A DNA stretch of 48,620 nt from an uncultured Faecalibaculum sp. (GTDB taxonomy: Bacteria; Bacillota_I; Bacilli_A; Erysipelotrichales; Erysipelotrichaceae). The translations under genes and the position numbers were made by a program. Shown one piece after another: positions 23,801 through 31,611 of the stretch (the first letter of the stretch is position 1; each line of letters opens with the position of its first letter). The notes beneath the pieces are model-generated. The model searched no databases. It saw only the letters and a list, made by a program, of their open reading frames with translations, and was not told the DNA's origin. The DNA is taken from positions 1-48,620 of the forward strand of contig NZ_CAJUPA010000017.1 of NCBI RefSeq assembly GCF_910588395.1, read 5' to 3'.

Positions 23801-24309
23801 ACATCACCAACCTTACAGGCCGGCTGACAAAGGACATCGAACTTCGAACCACTCAGGCCGGAAAGACAGTTGCCAACTTCACACTGGCAGTCAATCGCCG
23901 GTTCAAGTCACAGGGACAGCCGGATGCAGACTTCCTCCGGTGCCAGGCATGGGGGAAGACAGCAGAGGTCCTGAATCAGTACACCCACAAGGGCAGCCAG
24001 ATCGGAGTGACCGGCAGGCTGCAGAATCGCAGCTACGAGAACCAGCAGGGACAGAATGTTGAGATCACAGAAGTCATCGTCGAATCCATGGACCTTCTGG
24101 ACAGCAGGAACAACGGCACACAGCCCGCTGACAGGCCGCAAAGCACTTACGGCGGATATTCACCCGTCCGGACACAGAATCGCTCCTACGGGGCTGGAAA
24201 TGGCCGTCAGAGCGGCTTCGAATATGACGGGAATGTCAGACCCAGTCACGACAACCCCTACAGCCCGGATGAAACGCTGGCGCTGGAAGCTGACGACCTG
24301 CCGTTTTGA
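23797..24309 (+). CDS. ssb: Single-stranded DNA-binding protein
   Basis: A 170-residue SSB. The OB fold covers residues 1-105 (NLTGRLTKDIELRTTQAGK; GVTGRLQNRSYENQQGQ). A Gly/Arg/Gln-rich linker follows, and the acidic tip ends DDLPF, the docking peptide for DNA-repair and replication partners. The ATG at 23797 overlaps the antirepressor stop. Confidence 0.94.
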   Translation: MNITNLTGRLTKDIELRTTQAGKTVANFTLAVNRRFKSQGQPDADFLRCQAWGKTAEVLNQYTHKGSQIGVTGRLQNRSYENQQGQNVEITEVIVESMDLLDSRNNGTQPADRPQSTYGGYSPVRTQNRSYGAGNGRQSGFEYDGNVRPSHDNPYSPDETLALEADDLPF

Positions 24310-24326
24310 GAGAGGGAAAAACAGAC

Positions 24327-24527
24327 ATGGAAACAATCAAAATCGCTGACGAACACCCCATGATTTTGCAGCAGCGGGCAGCCATGAGAGCAGTCCACAG
24401 AGAGCTGAACGAGGCCAAAAAATACGGCCAGAAATACCGGATTTCTGACCTGGAAACGAAGCTAAAAAAGATGAGAAAAGACCTGAGAGAGGCCTACGAT
24501 AATTTGCACAAAGCGGGATGGAAATGA
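24327..24527 (+). CDS. Small helical early protein, 66 residues
   Basis: A basic helical protein (LQQRAAMRAVHRELNEAKKY). The start is ATG 24327 after GAGAGAGGGAAAAACAGAC. Family not recognised. Overlaps the next gene. Confidence 0.6.
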   Translation: METIKIADEHPMILQQRAAMRAVHRELNEAKKYGQKYRISDLETKLKKMRKDLREAYDNLHKAGWK

Positions 24528-24739
24528 TGCCGGACATCATGAAGCCGAAAGTTTCCATGGAATGGAATGACAAGGCCACACTGCTGGGCGGCCGGTTCGT
24601 GAAAGTCTACCGATGCGCAGACTGTAACCGGCAGCTCCATCTGGGGCAGGCGCTCTGCACCTGCGGCATCCCGCAGGTGTGGGAAGGAATCGAAGCCTGG
24701 GACAGGATCCACAAGGCACGGAAAGGGAAACGGAAATGA
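24524..24739 (+). CDS. Small zinc-ribbon-like protein, 71 residues
   Basis: Four cysteines in C-x-x-C...C-x-C order (YRCADCNRQ...ALCTCG) suggest a bound zinc. A basic tail (KARKGKRK) could contact DNA. Start ATG 24524 overlaps the previous stop; 24518 and 24527 are possible. Function unknown. Confidence 0.6.
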   Translation: MMPDIMKPKVSMEWNDKATLLGGRFVKVYRCADCNRQLHLGQALCTCGIPQVWEGIEAWDRIHKARKGKRK

Positions 24740-24978
24740 AAAATCACGAAAAATACGCAGCGGAGATTTCCGCCGCACTGGCAAATGCAGCAGACGGACC
24801 TCACGGAGTCCAGGAAATGACACTGCTGACCTATCTGGAATCAGGATGCGTAGCTGCATTCGACGACTGTGACACCTGCCCTGTCTTCCAGAGCGGGGCC
24901 TGCCCCAGTTACGGATCCTCAGCCGCACCGGACCCGGAAGAGATCGCCAAATGGCTGAATGCAGAGGTGGCAGCATGA
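24736..24978 (+). CDS. Cysteine-rich small early protein, 80 residues
   Basis: The centre has a cysteine cluster (FDDCDTCPVFQSGACPSYG). Helical ends. Not recognised. Overlaps both neighbours by four bases. Confidence 0.6.
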   Translation: MKNHEKYAAEISAALANAADGPHGVQEMTLLTYLESGCVAAFDDCDTCPVFQSGACPSYGSSAAPDPEEIAKWLNAEVAA

Positions 24979-25529
24979 CAGAACTCATGGACCGCAAGGC
25001 GTTCATCACCCGCTGGCGGAAGATGCTCAAGCTGCAGGCAAAGCTGGACGAGCGCATCGTCAAGGGCAATGGCATCACCTACAAAGACCTGCTGGATGGG
25101 AACTTGTACGTAGCGGCAATCCTGGACGAAATCGGAGAACTCAACCATGAGTTGAAAGCTGACTGGTGCTGGTGGAAGAAGACGCAGACGCCGGTGGACG
25201 ACAAGAAGGTGATGGAGGAATTCGTGGATGTCCTGCACTTCGTCCTCAGCTGGCAGCTTGCCCATCACGAGGTAACCGGGCTGCCGCTGTCCAAATTTAC
25301 TGCAATTGCTTTCAGTGAGTACGAAAACCCCATTGCCGCCACTGAGACACGGCGTGTCGTTTCCGCCTTCCAGCCGATGATGCTGCGCCTGAGTGAATGG
25401 AACAACTATCCGCCAGTCAGTCAGCTCATGTGGTTGATGCGCAACCTCAAGCTGGATTTCAAGGATGTGTACCAGGCTTATCTGGCGAAGAACAAGATCA
25501 ATCACCAGCGGCAGGACCAGGGATACTGA
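24975..25529 (+). CDS. dut: Dimeric dUTPase (MazG-like all-alpha NTP pyrophosphatase)
   Basis: A 184-residue enzyme of the dUTPase_2 family, hydrolysing dUTP to dUMP to keep uracil out of phage DNA. Visible are the metal-binding motifs E-I-G-E-L-x-x-E (ILDEIGELNHELKADWCWWK) and E-E-F-V-D-V-L-H (MEEFVDVLHF), with WKK between. The start overlaps the previous gene. Confidence 0.88.
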   Translation: MTELMDRKAFITRWRKMLKLQAKLDERIVKGNGITYKDLLDGNLYVAAILDEIGELNHELKADWCWWKKTQTPVDDKKVMEEFVDVLHFVLSWQLAHHEVTGLPLSKFTAIAFSEYENPIAATETRRVVSAFQPMMLRLSEWNNYPPVSQLMWLMRNLKLDFKDVYQAYLAKNKINHQRQDQGY

Positions 25530-25537
25530 GGTCGGTC

Positions 25538-25975
25538 ATGAAAGTCAGACCGGACAGATACCGCAACTGGGGTCCTATGACCTGTCTTGAGACCGGTAAG
25601 ACCTATCCAAATCCAAACGAAGCGGCAAGGGCCATTGGGTATAAAACAGGCGAAACGGTCAGAAGGTCCGTGCTGCTGGGAAGGGCTTGCAAAGGTCTGC
25701 ATTTCGCCGATGGCAGGCTCGCAGGCGAGGAGCTCGAGAAAGCAAGACACGAGCTGGAGATGGAAGCGCGCCAGAACCTGGGCCGCAGCGTTCCCGATGA
25801 GTACGAAATCGGAGTTCCCGTCAGGATCCTCAAGCCTGGACTCATCACCTGTATGCCAGTCCCCGCAAAGGGAGTCATCACAAGCGTCGACATCGACGCA
25901 CTCCATCCACTTACAGTCAGGACACGGGCCGGACTTGTCTACTACTTGCGAACGGATGAAGTACAACTTGCATAA
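25538..25975 (+). CDS. NUMOD1-like and SH3-like domain protein
   Basis: A 145-residue protein. The N-terminal part (CLETGKTYPNPNEAARAIGY) matches the NUMOD1 pattern seen at 18422 and in the intron endonuclease. A helix rich in Glu/Arg follows. The C-terminal ~50 residues are beta-rich (GVITSVDIDALHPLTVRTRAG) and look SH3/KOW-like. No catalytic domain. ATG follows GAGGTCGGTC. Confidence 0.6.
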   Translation: MKVRPDRYRNWGPMTCLETGKTYPNPNEAARAIGYKTGETVRRSVLLGRACKGLHFADGRLAGEELEKARHELEMEARQNLGRSVPDEYEIGVPVRILKPGLITCMPVPAKGVITSVDIDALHPLTVRTRAGLVYYLRTDEVQLA

Positions 25976-25994
25976 ATTGGTTAAATGATAAGAA

Positions 25995-26183
25995 ATGATA
26001 AGCAAAAAAGAAAAAGAATGGATTAAACGAAACGTGATTTCGGGGGTCGCCACAAAGGAAGACTTCCCCAGCCTGGAAGAAGGTCAGGAGATCCCCTTCA
26101 TCGCCGTTCCGAACATGCGGCTGCCAGACGGAACGACAAAAGCATTCAGCATCGAGGAAATCATGGAGGCTTTAGGAAAATGA
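25995..26183 (+). CDS. Small early protein, 62 residues
   Basis: A mixed protein (WIKRNVISGVATKEDFPSLE; FSIEEIMEALGK). No strong ribosome site; the ATG was chosen because the frame overlaps the next gene by four bases. Not recognised. Confidence 0.5.
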   Translation: MISKKEKEWIKRNVISGVATKEDFPSLEEGQEIPFIAVPNMRLPDGTTKAFSIEEIMEALGK

Positions 26184-26803
26184 CAAAAATTGAAACGCTT
26201 GTAAAACTTATTGACCAGTCAAGCATCAACTGCCATGGGGTAGATTGCCGTGAATGTCCGTTTGATGGCTTGCCTGGTGGGAGATCAGAGTGCGCACTGC
26301 TCCATTTGAACGACGCCAATGCCGAAGGCATCACCATCAAAAAGGCGATCATCGACGCAGTGGATGAAGCCAGGAAAGAGGAGCCGGACCCGAAAACCGG
26401 CGAGTGGTGGAGGTCAAAGGGCGATGACCGCTATATCGTGAAAATTGTTGACGGTTACTGCCGGCTGCGCGGGAAACGAATCGTCAAGTACAAAAATGGC
26501 TGTACCGCCACCCTTGGGACAAACATCGAAGACTTCCTGGAGAGGTTCGAAAAGGAAGACGGCCCCATCCTGACACTGGGAGAGGATGCGGAACTCATCA
26601 AGCCTTCCCACACAACACCCGATCACTACAAGCTCACCCCCGAACCCATCGACGTCATCAAGGGATGGGACCTGGGATTCTGTCTGGGGAATGTGATCAA
26701 GTACCTTGCAAGAGCAGGACACAAGGACGGGGAGAGCAGGGACAAAGACCTGCACAAGGCCATGGAGTATCTGCGGATGGAATTGGAGGATGAGGGGAAA
26801 TGA
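26180..26803 (+). CDS. DUF3310 protein with N-terminal Cys cluster
   Basis: A 207-residue protein. The N-terminal 45 residues contain C-x4-C-x2-C (NCHGVDCRECPF) plus a further Cys, a possible metal site. A middle basic beta region follows. The last ~70 residues match DUF3310 (HYKLTPEPIDVIKGWDLGFC; GNVIKYLARAGHKDG), a phage domain often annotated as a nucleotide-kinase-like protein without proven activity. Both ends overlap neighbours. Confidence 0.8.
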   Translation: MTKIETLVKLIDQSSINCHGVDCRECPFDGLPGGRSECALLHLNDANAEGITIKKAIIDAVDEARKEEPDPKTGEWWRSKGDDRYIVKIVDGYCRLRGKRIVKYKNGCTATLGTNIEDFLERFEKEDGPILTLGEDAELIKPSHTTPDHYKLTPEPIDVIKGWDLGFCLGNVIKYLARAGHKDGESRDKDLHKAMEYLRMELEDEGK

Positions 26804-27072
26804 AAACTGTGAACCATGAAGAAAACGCACGAATCCTGATTGCACGGAGCATGGAAGAACCTGAAGACGAATATCCAATTTCAACCGAAAATTTTGTGCT
26901 TGTCTGGTCTTGCAAGACGCTCCAAAACTGGAAGGGAATCTTCGCGTTTCCAGCACTGAAGTTACTGTTTGAGGTCACTTACAACGGTGACAAAAAAGAA
27001 TACTATGTCGATTCGTACGAGAAAACCGAAAACAACGCATACAAACTTGAGGAATTGGAGGACCAGGAATGA
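26800..27072 (+). CDS. Hypothetical early protein, 90 residues
   Basis: An acidic, mixed alpha/beta protein (ENFVLVWSCKTLQNWKGIFA). Not recognised. Translationally coupled to both neighbours by four-base overlaps. Confidence 0.6.
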   Translation: MKTVNHEENARILIARSMEEPEDEYPISTENFVLVWSCKTLQNWKGIFAFPALKLLFEVTYNGDKKEYYVDSYEKTENNAYKLEELEDQE

Positions 27073-27251
27073 CCATCGACGAAGCCATCGAAAAGATTGA
27101 GAGAGCAGTGATGGTCCTCAGGCATGAAGAGAAGTGTCTGAGGACCATGCGGATCAAAAGCAAAAGAGAGAACTTTTGGCCTAGCGAGTTGGATAAGAGA
27201 GTCAGCCAGGCTCTTGATGAAGTGAAAGTGATTTTGGGGGAAGTGAAATGA
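27069..27251 (+). CDS. Hypothetical early protein, 60 residues
   Basis: An amphipathic helical protein (TIDEAIEKIERAVMVLRHEE; KRVSQALDEVKVILGEVK). Not recognised; overlaps both neighbours. Confidence 0.55.
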   Translation: MTIDEAIEKIERAVMVLRHEEKCLRTMRIKSKRENFWPSELDKRVSQALDEVKVILGEVK

Positions 27252-27733
27252 CACTCGAAGAATTCGTCGCCGAAAACGGCGACAAGCGTATCGAAATCCA
27301 GGACGACGGCACGATCCGTATTCTGGAAGAAAAGGGGCCGTGGAAGCCGGAGTGTGAAGAGAAATATTACACAATATACGGCTGCGGTTCAGTTGAGACT
27401 TTCAAATGGGTAGATTGTTTAATGGATGATTTGAGGAAGGAAATGGGAAACGTCTTCCAGACCAAAGCAGAAGCCGAACGCACGGTTCATCGCCTGAAAG
27501 CCAGAAAGAAATTTCTGGATGCTGGGGGACATGAGGGAATGGATGGTTTGGTGTTTGGAGATAGATACCACGTCTATCCTCAGCGAGGCGACAAGATATT
27601 GATGAGTGCTAAAGAACGCAATGTTACAGCTTTCGACATCTGGTTTGAGACTGAAGCAGACTGTCGTCGTGCAATCGAGAGTCTGACTGATGATGAAAAA
27701 GCAGCGCTGTGCTGGATGGGGGAGAACGAATGA
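27248..27733 (+). CDS. Hypothetical early protein, 161 residues
   Basis: It contains VFQTKAEAERTVHRLKARKK and TAFDIWFETEADCRRAIESL, two 'F-x-T-x-x-E-A' type segments that resemble a short fold found repeatedly in phage early proteins. Function unknown. Overlaps both neighbours. Confidence 0.62.
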   Translation: MTLEEFVAENGDKRIEIQDDGTIRILEEKGPWKPECEEKYYTIYGCGSVETFKWVDCLMDDLRKEMGNVFQTKAEAERTVHRLKARKKFLDAGGHEGMDGLVFGDRYHVYPQRGDKILMSAKERNVTAFDIWFETEADCRRAIESLTDDEKAALCWMGENE

Positions 27734-27903
27734 AACTCAAAGTAACGATCCTGTTCAAGGGTGAAAAGGACCCCGGCGAACTCTTATGCTCACGGGTTAT
27801 TTACACAGGAGATAGTCTGGGACTGCTGATGTCGGATTTTTTGTACAGGTATGCCATGAACGAAATCGTCAATTTCAAGGTGGAGCCTTTGGAGGAAAAA
27901 TGA
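27730..27903 (+). CDS. Hypothetical early protein, 57 residues
   Basis: A beta-rich small protein (KLKVTILFKGEKDPGELLCS; IVNFKVEPLEEK). Start ATG overlaps the previous stop. Not recognised. Confidence 0.52.
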   Translation: MKLKVTILFKGEKDPGELLCSRVIYTGDSLGLLMSDFLYRYAMNEIVNFKVEPLEEK

Positions 27904-28472
27904 CCGGATCTGAAATCGCCGAATGGCGCAAGAAAAATAAATGGAGCCAGACGCAGGTGGCAAGGGCTGTCGGTACAGACCAGTCCATCGTCAGCAAATG
28001 GGAGCGGGGCCTCATACAGCCCCCTGACGACATCCGTGTCCAGCTGACAGCGGCCCTGGCAAAGAAGCAGCGGGCTTACGAAAAGGCTGGTGGAATGCCA
28101 GCCGCAGCACCCCTGCCGGAATTAAAGGGCCGTCGCGCTCACGACAACGCCGCAGAACGCAACTGGCGAAACGAGCAGCAGCAGGCCTACAAAAAGAACG
28201 ACACGATCCGGCAGGCAGCTGAACTGGCTGCCGGCGCAAGGATGGACGAAATCAGGAAAGAACTGGAAGAGGAAAGGAAAATGAAAGCAGAAGAGAAAGT
28301 GAATGTGCCCGAAAAGATGAGGTTTGATGAAGTGAAAAAGCTGATGTTTGCGATGTTCGCAATCAAGGACTCCGCAGAGTCCATCACAGACACAGCAGAG
28401 GGCGATGTTGCTGCAGTCCTGGAGCTGGCCGAGAAAGAGCTGGCACGGCGCATGGAGCCGGGGGTCATCTGA
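27900..28472 (+). CDS. HTH_XRE DNA-binding protein
   Basis: A 190-residue protein with an N-terminal Cro/C1-type helix-turn-helix (residues 3-55: EIAEWRKKNKWSQTQVARAV; SIVSKWERG). A long charged coiled coil (~80-150) and a helical C terminus (AIKDSAESITDTAEGDVAAV) follow. It may regulate middle genes. It overlaps the preceding gene. Confidence 0.78.
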   Translation: MTGSEIAEWRKKNKWSQTQVARAVGTDQSIVSKWERGLIQPPDDIRVQLTAALAKKQRAYEKAGGMPAAAPLPELKGRRAHDNAAERNWRNEQQQAYKKNDTIRQAAELAAGARMDEIRKELEEERKMKAEEKVNVPEKMRFDEVKKLMFAMFAIKDSAESITDTAEGDVAAVLELAEKELARRMEPGVI

Positions 28473-28473
28473 C

Positions 28474-28689
28474 ATGGAGAATGCAGCACACTGGGCAATA
28501 GGGCTGATGTGGTTCACGGCAGGACTCAATCTTGCGTCATTCGCTTACAACTGGGCACGGCGGGATGAAATCTCCCGCTCCCGGCTGCTCAAAAAGCTGG
28601 AAGACATGAAGCTGAAATCCGAAGGCTACACAGCAGCCGCATGGGATTCCTGCATTGATTCCGTCAAGACAGTCATTCGGGATATGTGA
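28474..28689 (+). CDS. Small membrane-anchored protein, 71 residues
   Basis: One N-terminal membrane helix (HWAIGLMWFTAGLNLASFAY) and a charged cytoplasmic tail. Not recognised. The start lies two bases after the previous stop. Confidence 0.55.
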   Translation: MENAAHWAIGLMWFTAGLNLASFAYNWARRDEISRSRLLKKLEDMKLKSEGYTAAAWDSCIDSVKTVIRDM

Positions 28690-28706
28690 ACGAAAGGGAG
28701 TTTGAT

Positions 28707-29141
28707 TTGAAGGCAAGCACAAGAATGTTCCTGGCGGCTTACCGGGAAAAATACCGCATCAAAAGAGACATCGACGAAACGAATCTGGAGATCCTGAAGG
28801 TGGTCCAGGACATGAAAGGTCTCAGCCATCACGGCATCGAAATGACGCCGGAGCAGATGAGGTCATCCCTTCCCATGCCCACGACAACAAGCCCGTCAAC
28901 GGGAGATGAGCGGATGCTCTGGCTGATTGAGAAAAAAGACGAACTGGAAAAGAAGCTGGACTGGCTGACTTACAGTTTGCTGCAGGCCGAAAAAGCCAGT
29001 CTCCTGTGTCCGGAAGACCAGTCGATGCTTCACGATCTGTATCACACGTCCAAATCCCTGGACTGCATCGCAGACGAATATGGATATGCACGTGGCAAGA
29101 TCCACAGCCATCTGTACCGGGAACTGGACAAAATCCTCTGA
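28707..29141 (+). CDS. ArpU/DUF1492-like late-gene regulator
   Basis: A 144-residue protein. The C terminus (DQSMLHDLYHTSKSLDCIAD and EYGYARGKIHSHL) is a sigma-region-4-like helix-turn-helix. The middle is a long helix. It sits at the early-late boundary, as do ArpU/RinA-type activators of phage packaging and structural genes. TTG at 28707 has GGGAG at good spacing; GTG at 28686 is the alternative. Confidence 0.7.
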   Translation: MKASTRMFLAAYREKYRIKRDIDETNLEILKVVQDMKGLSHHGIEMTPEQMRSSLPMPTTTSPSTGDERMLWLIEKKDELEKKLDWLTYSLLQAEKASLLCPEDQSMLHDLYHTSKSLDCIADEYGYARGKIHSHLYRELDKIL

Positions 29142-29145
29142 AAGT

Positions 29146-29159
29146 GGTGACTAGTCACC
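29146..29159. promoter_or_regulatory. 14-bp perfect palindrome, candidate late-control site
   Basis: GGTGACTAGTCACC lies four bases past the late-regulator stop. AT-rich TGTAAAATGATAG follows at 29171-29183 and could serve as a -10. It may be the binding site of the regulator encoded just upstream. Confidence 0.45.
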
Positions 29160-29213
29160 CTGGTCAAGGGTGTAAAATGATAGTGTCGAAGAAATCGACC
29201 AGACAAAAACAAC

Positions 29214-29246
29214 AAGGACGTGCATGGTACCGTGTGCGCCCTTTTT
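29214..29246 (+). terminator. Possible terminator at the early-late boundary
   Basis: An imperfect 9-bp stem (29216-29224 with 29233-29241, one mismatch) is followed by TTTTT. It precedes the methyltransferase ribosome site. Confidence 0.45.
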
Positions 29247-29278
29247 GTTTTGTCATCACGCCGGAAGGGGGCCGCAGC

Positions 29279-30490
29279 ATGTCAGAAATCAGAGATAAGA
29301 TCCATGAGCTTTTTGGAGTCAAAGAGCCTCACGAACTGCCTGCAGCGATGATGGAAGTCATCAACGACAGCACAAAGCTGTCAGTAATATGCTCAAATTA
29401 CAAAAAAATGTTTCCAAACACAAAGCACGATTATCTCCGGGATTACTTCCAGGAGAATCAAGCGGACAGGTCGAACTTGATGCAGGACTATACGCCGGAG
29501 AGCATCTGCCAGATCGTGGCAGAGATAACCGGAAATCGGCAGCTGATTGCTGACCTGTGTTCAGGGACAGGCTCTCTGACGCTGGAAGCATGGAGCAGGA
29601 ACCCGGATGCGGAGTTCATCTGCTACGAGCTGTCATCTGCGGCAGTGCCTTTCCTGTGCTTCAACCTCGCTGTCCGGTCTATATCTGCATGGGTCGTGCA
29701 CGGTGACCTGCTCACAGAGGACGTGCAGGCTGTCTATCGGATCCAGGATGGCACAGTCACAAAAGCAGACGACTTTCCGCATGACAAGGTGGATGCGGTT
29801 ATCACCAACCCGCCTTACTCCCTCAAGTGGAACGGGGTGCATGACATCCGGTTCGGCAGCTACTCGGTACCACCGAAAAAGGCGGCCGATTACGCTTTTG
29901 TCCTGATCGGGCTGGACATGCTCAAGGATGACGGCATCATGTCAGCCATCCTGCCACATGGCGTGTTGTTTCGAGGCAACACCGAAGCGGATATCCGCAA
30001 GCAGCTGCTCTGTGACCACAGAGTGAGCGCAGTCATCGGACTGCCTCGGGCGTTGTTTGCGGCAACAGACATTCCGGTGGCTGTCATGGTCTTTCGCAAT
30101 CACTCTGACGACCTACTGGTCATCAACGCCGAAAATGAAATGACGCACAGGCCGAAGCAGAACATCATGGAGTCGCAGCACATTGAAACCGTCATGAGCG
30201 CCTACAAAATGCGCCGTGACATCGACAAATTGGCTCATGTGGTGACGTTCCAGGAGCTGGAGAAAAACGACTACAACCTGAATATCCCGCGATACGTGTC
30301 AAACTTCGAGGAAGAAGTGCTGCCACCGCCGACGGAGTCCATGCGGGCCATCATTGACCGACACAAGGAAATAAAGCAGCAGGAGCTGGAGCTTCTGGAA
30401 ATGATGAAACAGATGCAGGCCGAAAACGTTGAAACTGGAAAAGAGTTCCAGGAATTCGTGGAGCTGTTCGAGGAGTGGACCAACCTATGA
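29279..30490 (+). CDS. Type I-like N6-adenine DNA methyltransferase (HsdM-like)
   Basis: A 403-residue methyltransferase. The AdoMet-binding motif I is IADLCSGTGSLTLEAW (residues ~85-100), and catalytic motif IV is NPPYSLKW. N-terminal helical and C-terminal coiled-coil regions (ESMRAIIDRHKEIKQQELEL) match HsdM-type subunits. It overlaps a half-sized specificity gene; no restriction subunit follows. Expected to methylate phage and host DNA. The start ATG follows GGAAGGGGGCCGCAGC. Confidence 0.85.
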   Translation: MSEIRDKIHELFGVKEPHELPAAMMEVINDSTKLSVICSNYKKMFPNTKHDYLRDYFQENQADRSNLMQDYTPESICQIVAEITGNRQLIADLCSGTGSLTLEAWSRNPDAEFICYELSSAAVPFLCFNLAVRSISAWVVHGDLLTEDVQAVYRIQDGTVTKADDFPHDKVDAVITNPPYSLKWNGVHDIRFGSYSVPPKKAADYAFVLIGLDMLKDDGIMSAILPHGVLFRGNTEADIRKQLLCDHRVSAVIGLPRALFAATDIPVAVMVFRNHSDDLLVINAENEMTHRPKQNIMESQHIETVMSAYKMRRDIDKLAHVVTFQELEKNDYNLNIPRYVSNFEEEVLPPPTESMRAIIDRHKEIKQQELELLEMMKQMQAENVETGKEFQEFVELFEEWTNL

Positions 30491-30930
30491 TCAACGCCAA
30501 AACAGTCAGGTGTAAGCTGCCTGATGTAGCCACTTATGAGCGGGCCAAGAAAGGCAAGGTATATCCAAAAGGATGCACGCTTCTGCAGGTGTCAGCTACT
30601 AAAGGACAGCTGGTGTATCTTCATGAAGACCAGACGGTCGATTCAAAATACTGCGTAATCGAACCGGATCGGGACAGAGTGGATGCATTCTTCTTTTATC
30701 GGATCCTTCAAAAAGGGATGCCGGAGTTCCTGAGCAAGGAGCAAACGGGGTTGAACATAAGACCCCAGATCCTGGACCGCTTCCCGGTTCGGTACTTCGC
30801 TGACATGAATATCCAGAAGTACATTTCAGCTGAACAATTTTTGTACGAAATGGAAATGCAGCATGAGCAGGACCAAATAGAAATGCTGAAGCATTTCAAG
30901 AAATATCTTTTGCAAGTGATGTTCTGCTGA
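30487..30930 (+). CDS. Half-sized HsdS-like specificity subunit
   Basis: A 147-residue protein with one target-recognition domain (KGKVYPKGCTLLQVSATKGQ; FFFYRILQKGMPEFL; GLNIRPQILDRFPV) and one C-terminal helix. Full HsdS proteins have two such units, so this would act as a dimer on a symmetric site. The start overlaps the methyltransferase stop, which fits a joint complex. Confidence 0.75.
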   Translation: MINAKTVRCKLPDVATYERAKKGKVYPKGCTLLQVSATKGQLVYLHEDQTVDSKYCVIEPDRDRVDAFFFYRILQKGMPEFLSKEQTGLNIRPQILDRFPVRYFADMNIQKYISAEQFLYEMEMQHEQDQIEMLKHFKKYLLQVMFC

Positions 30931-31024
30931 CCACCCCTGAAATCTGGAGACCATGGTGATGAACACCTTTAGCTTTTTCCGTGTCGCAATCGCGTCGCCT
31001 ATGGTCTCCGGCTTTGAGGGGTGG
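30931..31024 (+). ncRNA. Nested two-helix RNA structure before the packaging genes
   Basis: CCACCCCT (30931-30938) pairs with AGGGGTGG (31017-31024), and GGAGACCAT (30946-30954) pairs perfectly with ATGGTCTCC (31001-31009). They are separated by a symmetric 7/7 internal loop. The 46-base apical loop has a small GGTG/CACC hairpin. There is no T-run after it, so it is not a terminator. A role as an antitermination signal or processing site is a hypothesis. Confidence 0.6.
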
Positions 31025-31030
31025 ACACAT

Positions 31031-31093
31031 GGGCCCTTAACCATCTGGCGGGGCGGTCGCATGACCGTTGCAGGTTCGAGTCCTGCAGGGCCC
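31031..31093 (+). tRNA. Degenerate tRNA-like element
   Basis: A perfect 7-bp acceptor (GGGCCCT, 31031-31037, with AGGGCCC, 31087-31093) and a perfect T-arm (GCAGG-TTCGAGT-CCTGC) are present. The D-arm is poor and the anticodon arm folds as CGGTC-GCAT-GACCG with a 4-base loop. Total is only 63 bases. It is probably a decayed phage tRNA (perhaps Met, CAT) or an RNA mimic, not a working tRNA. Confidence 0.45.
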
Positions 31094-31119
31094 TATCTTC
31101 ATAGATTTCCTTTCTAAAA

Positions 31120-31161
31120 ACTGGCAGCCGTTCTACCCCTTTCAACGGCTGTCGGTTTTTT
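31120..31161 (+). terminator. Terminator-like hairpin before terS
   Basis: CAGCCGTT (31125-31132) pairs with AACGGCTG (31144-31151), with six Ts at 31156-31161. It stands 28 bases before the terminase small subunit start. Confidence 0.75.
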
Positions 31162-31188
31162 GCAAAGGAACCCAGAAAGGAGGCCGAC

Positions 31189-31611
31189 ATGACAGACAAA
31201 CAGAAGATGTTCGCGGACGAATACCTTGCAAACGGCTTCCAGGCCGCAAAGGCATACCTGGCCGTTTACAGAAACACAAAAAGTGAAAGCGCGGCCTACG
31301 CAAACTCTTGCAGGATGCTGAATTATCCCGAGGTCAAAGAGTACATCCGGCAGCGAATGAAAGAGATCCAGACAGAAAAGACTGCCGATGCACAGGAAGT
31401 CATGGAGTACCTGACAGCAGTCATGAGAGGTGAACAGCAGGACGAACTGCTGACCATGGACGGAATCGCAAAAGAGGTCAGGGTGAGCTCCAGGGACCGC
31501 AACAAGGCCGCTGAACTGCTGGGAAAGGCTCACGGACTGTTCGAGAAGAACGTCAATCTGACCGGTGATCTGGGCATCAAGATAGAGGTCGACTATGGCG
31601 AAGACAGTTAA
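31189..31611 (+). CDS. terS: Terminase small subunit
   Basis: A 140-residue DNA-recognition subunit of the packaging motor. The N-terminal helix-turn-helix has the Terminase_2 pattern (KQKMFADEYLANGFQAAKAY; ANSCRMLNYPEVKEYI). The C-terminal part oligomerises and contacts TerL. The ribosome site is AAAGGAGGCCGAC. It overlaps terL by 17 bases. Confidence 0.93.
   Translation: MTDKQKMFADEYLANGFQAAKAYLAVYRNTKSESAAYANSCRMLNYPEVKEYIRQRMKEIQTEKTADAQEVMEYLTAVMRGEQQDELLTMDGIAKEVRVSSRDRNKAAELLGKAHGLFEKNVNLTGDLGIKIEVDYGEDS

Noticed and set aside
29177..29278. Earlier ATG start for the methyltransferase
   Set aside because: It would add an Arg/Lys-rich stretch unlike the family and would read through the boundary hairpin; ATG 29279 has a GGGGG ribosome site.
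31031..31093. Functional tRNA-Met
   Set aside because: Too short, with a 4-base anticodon loop and poor D-arm.
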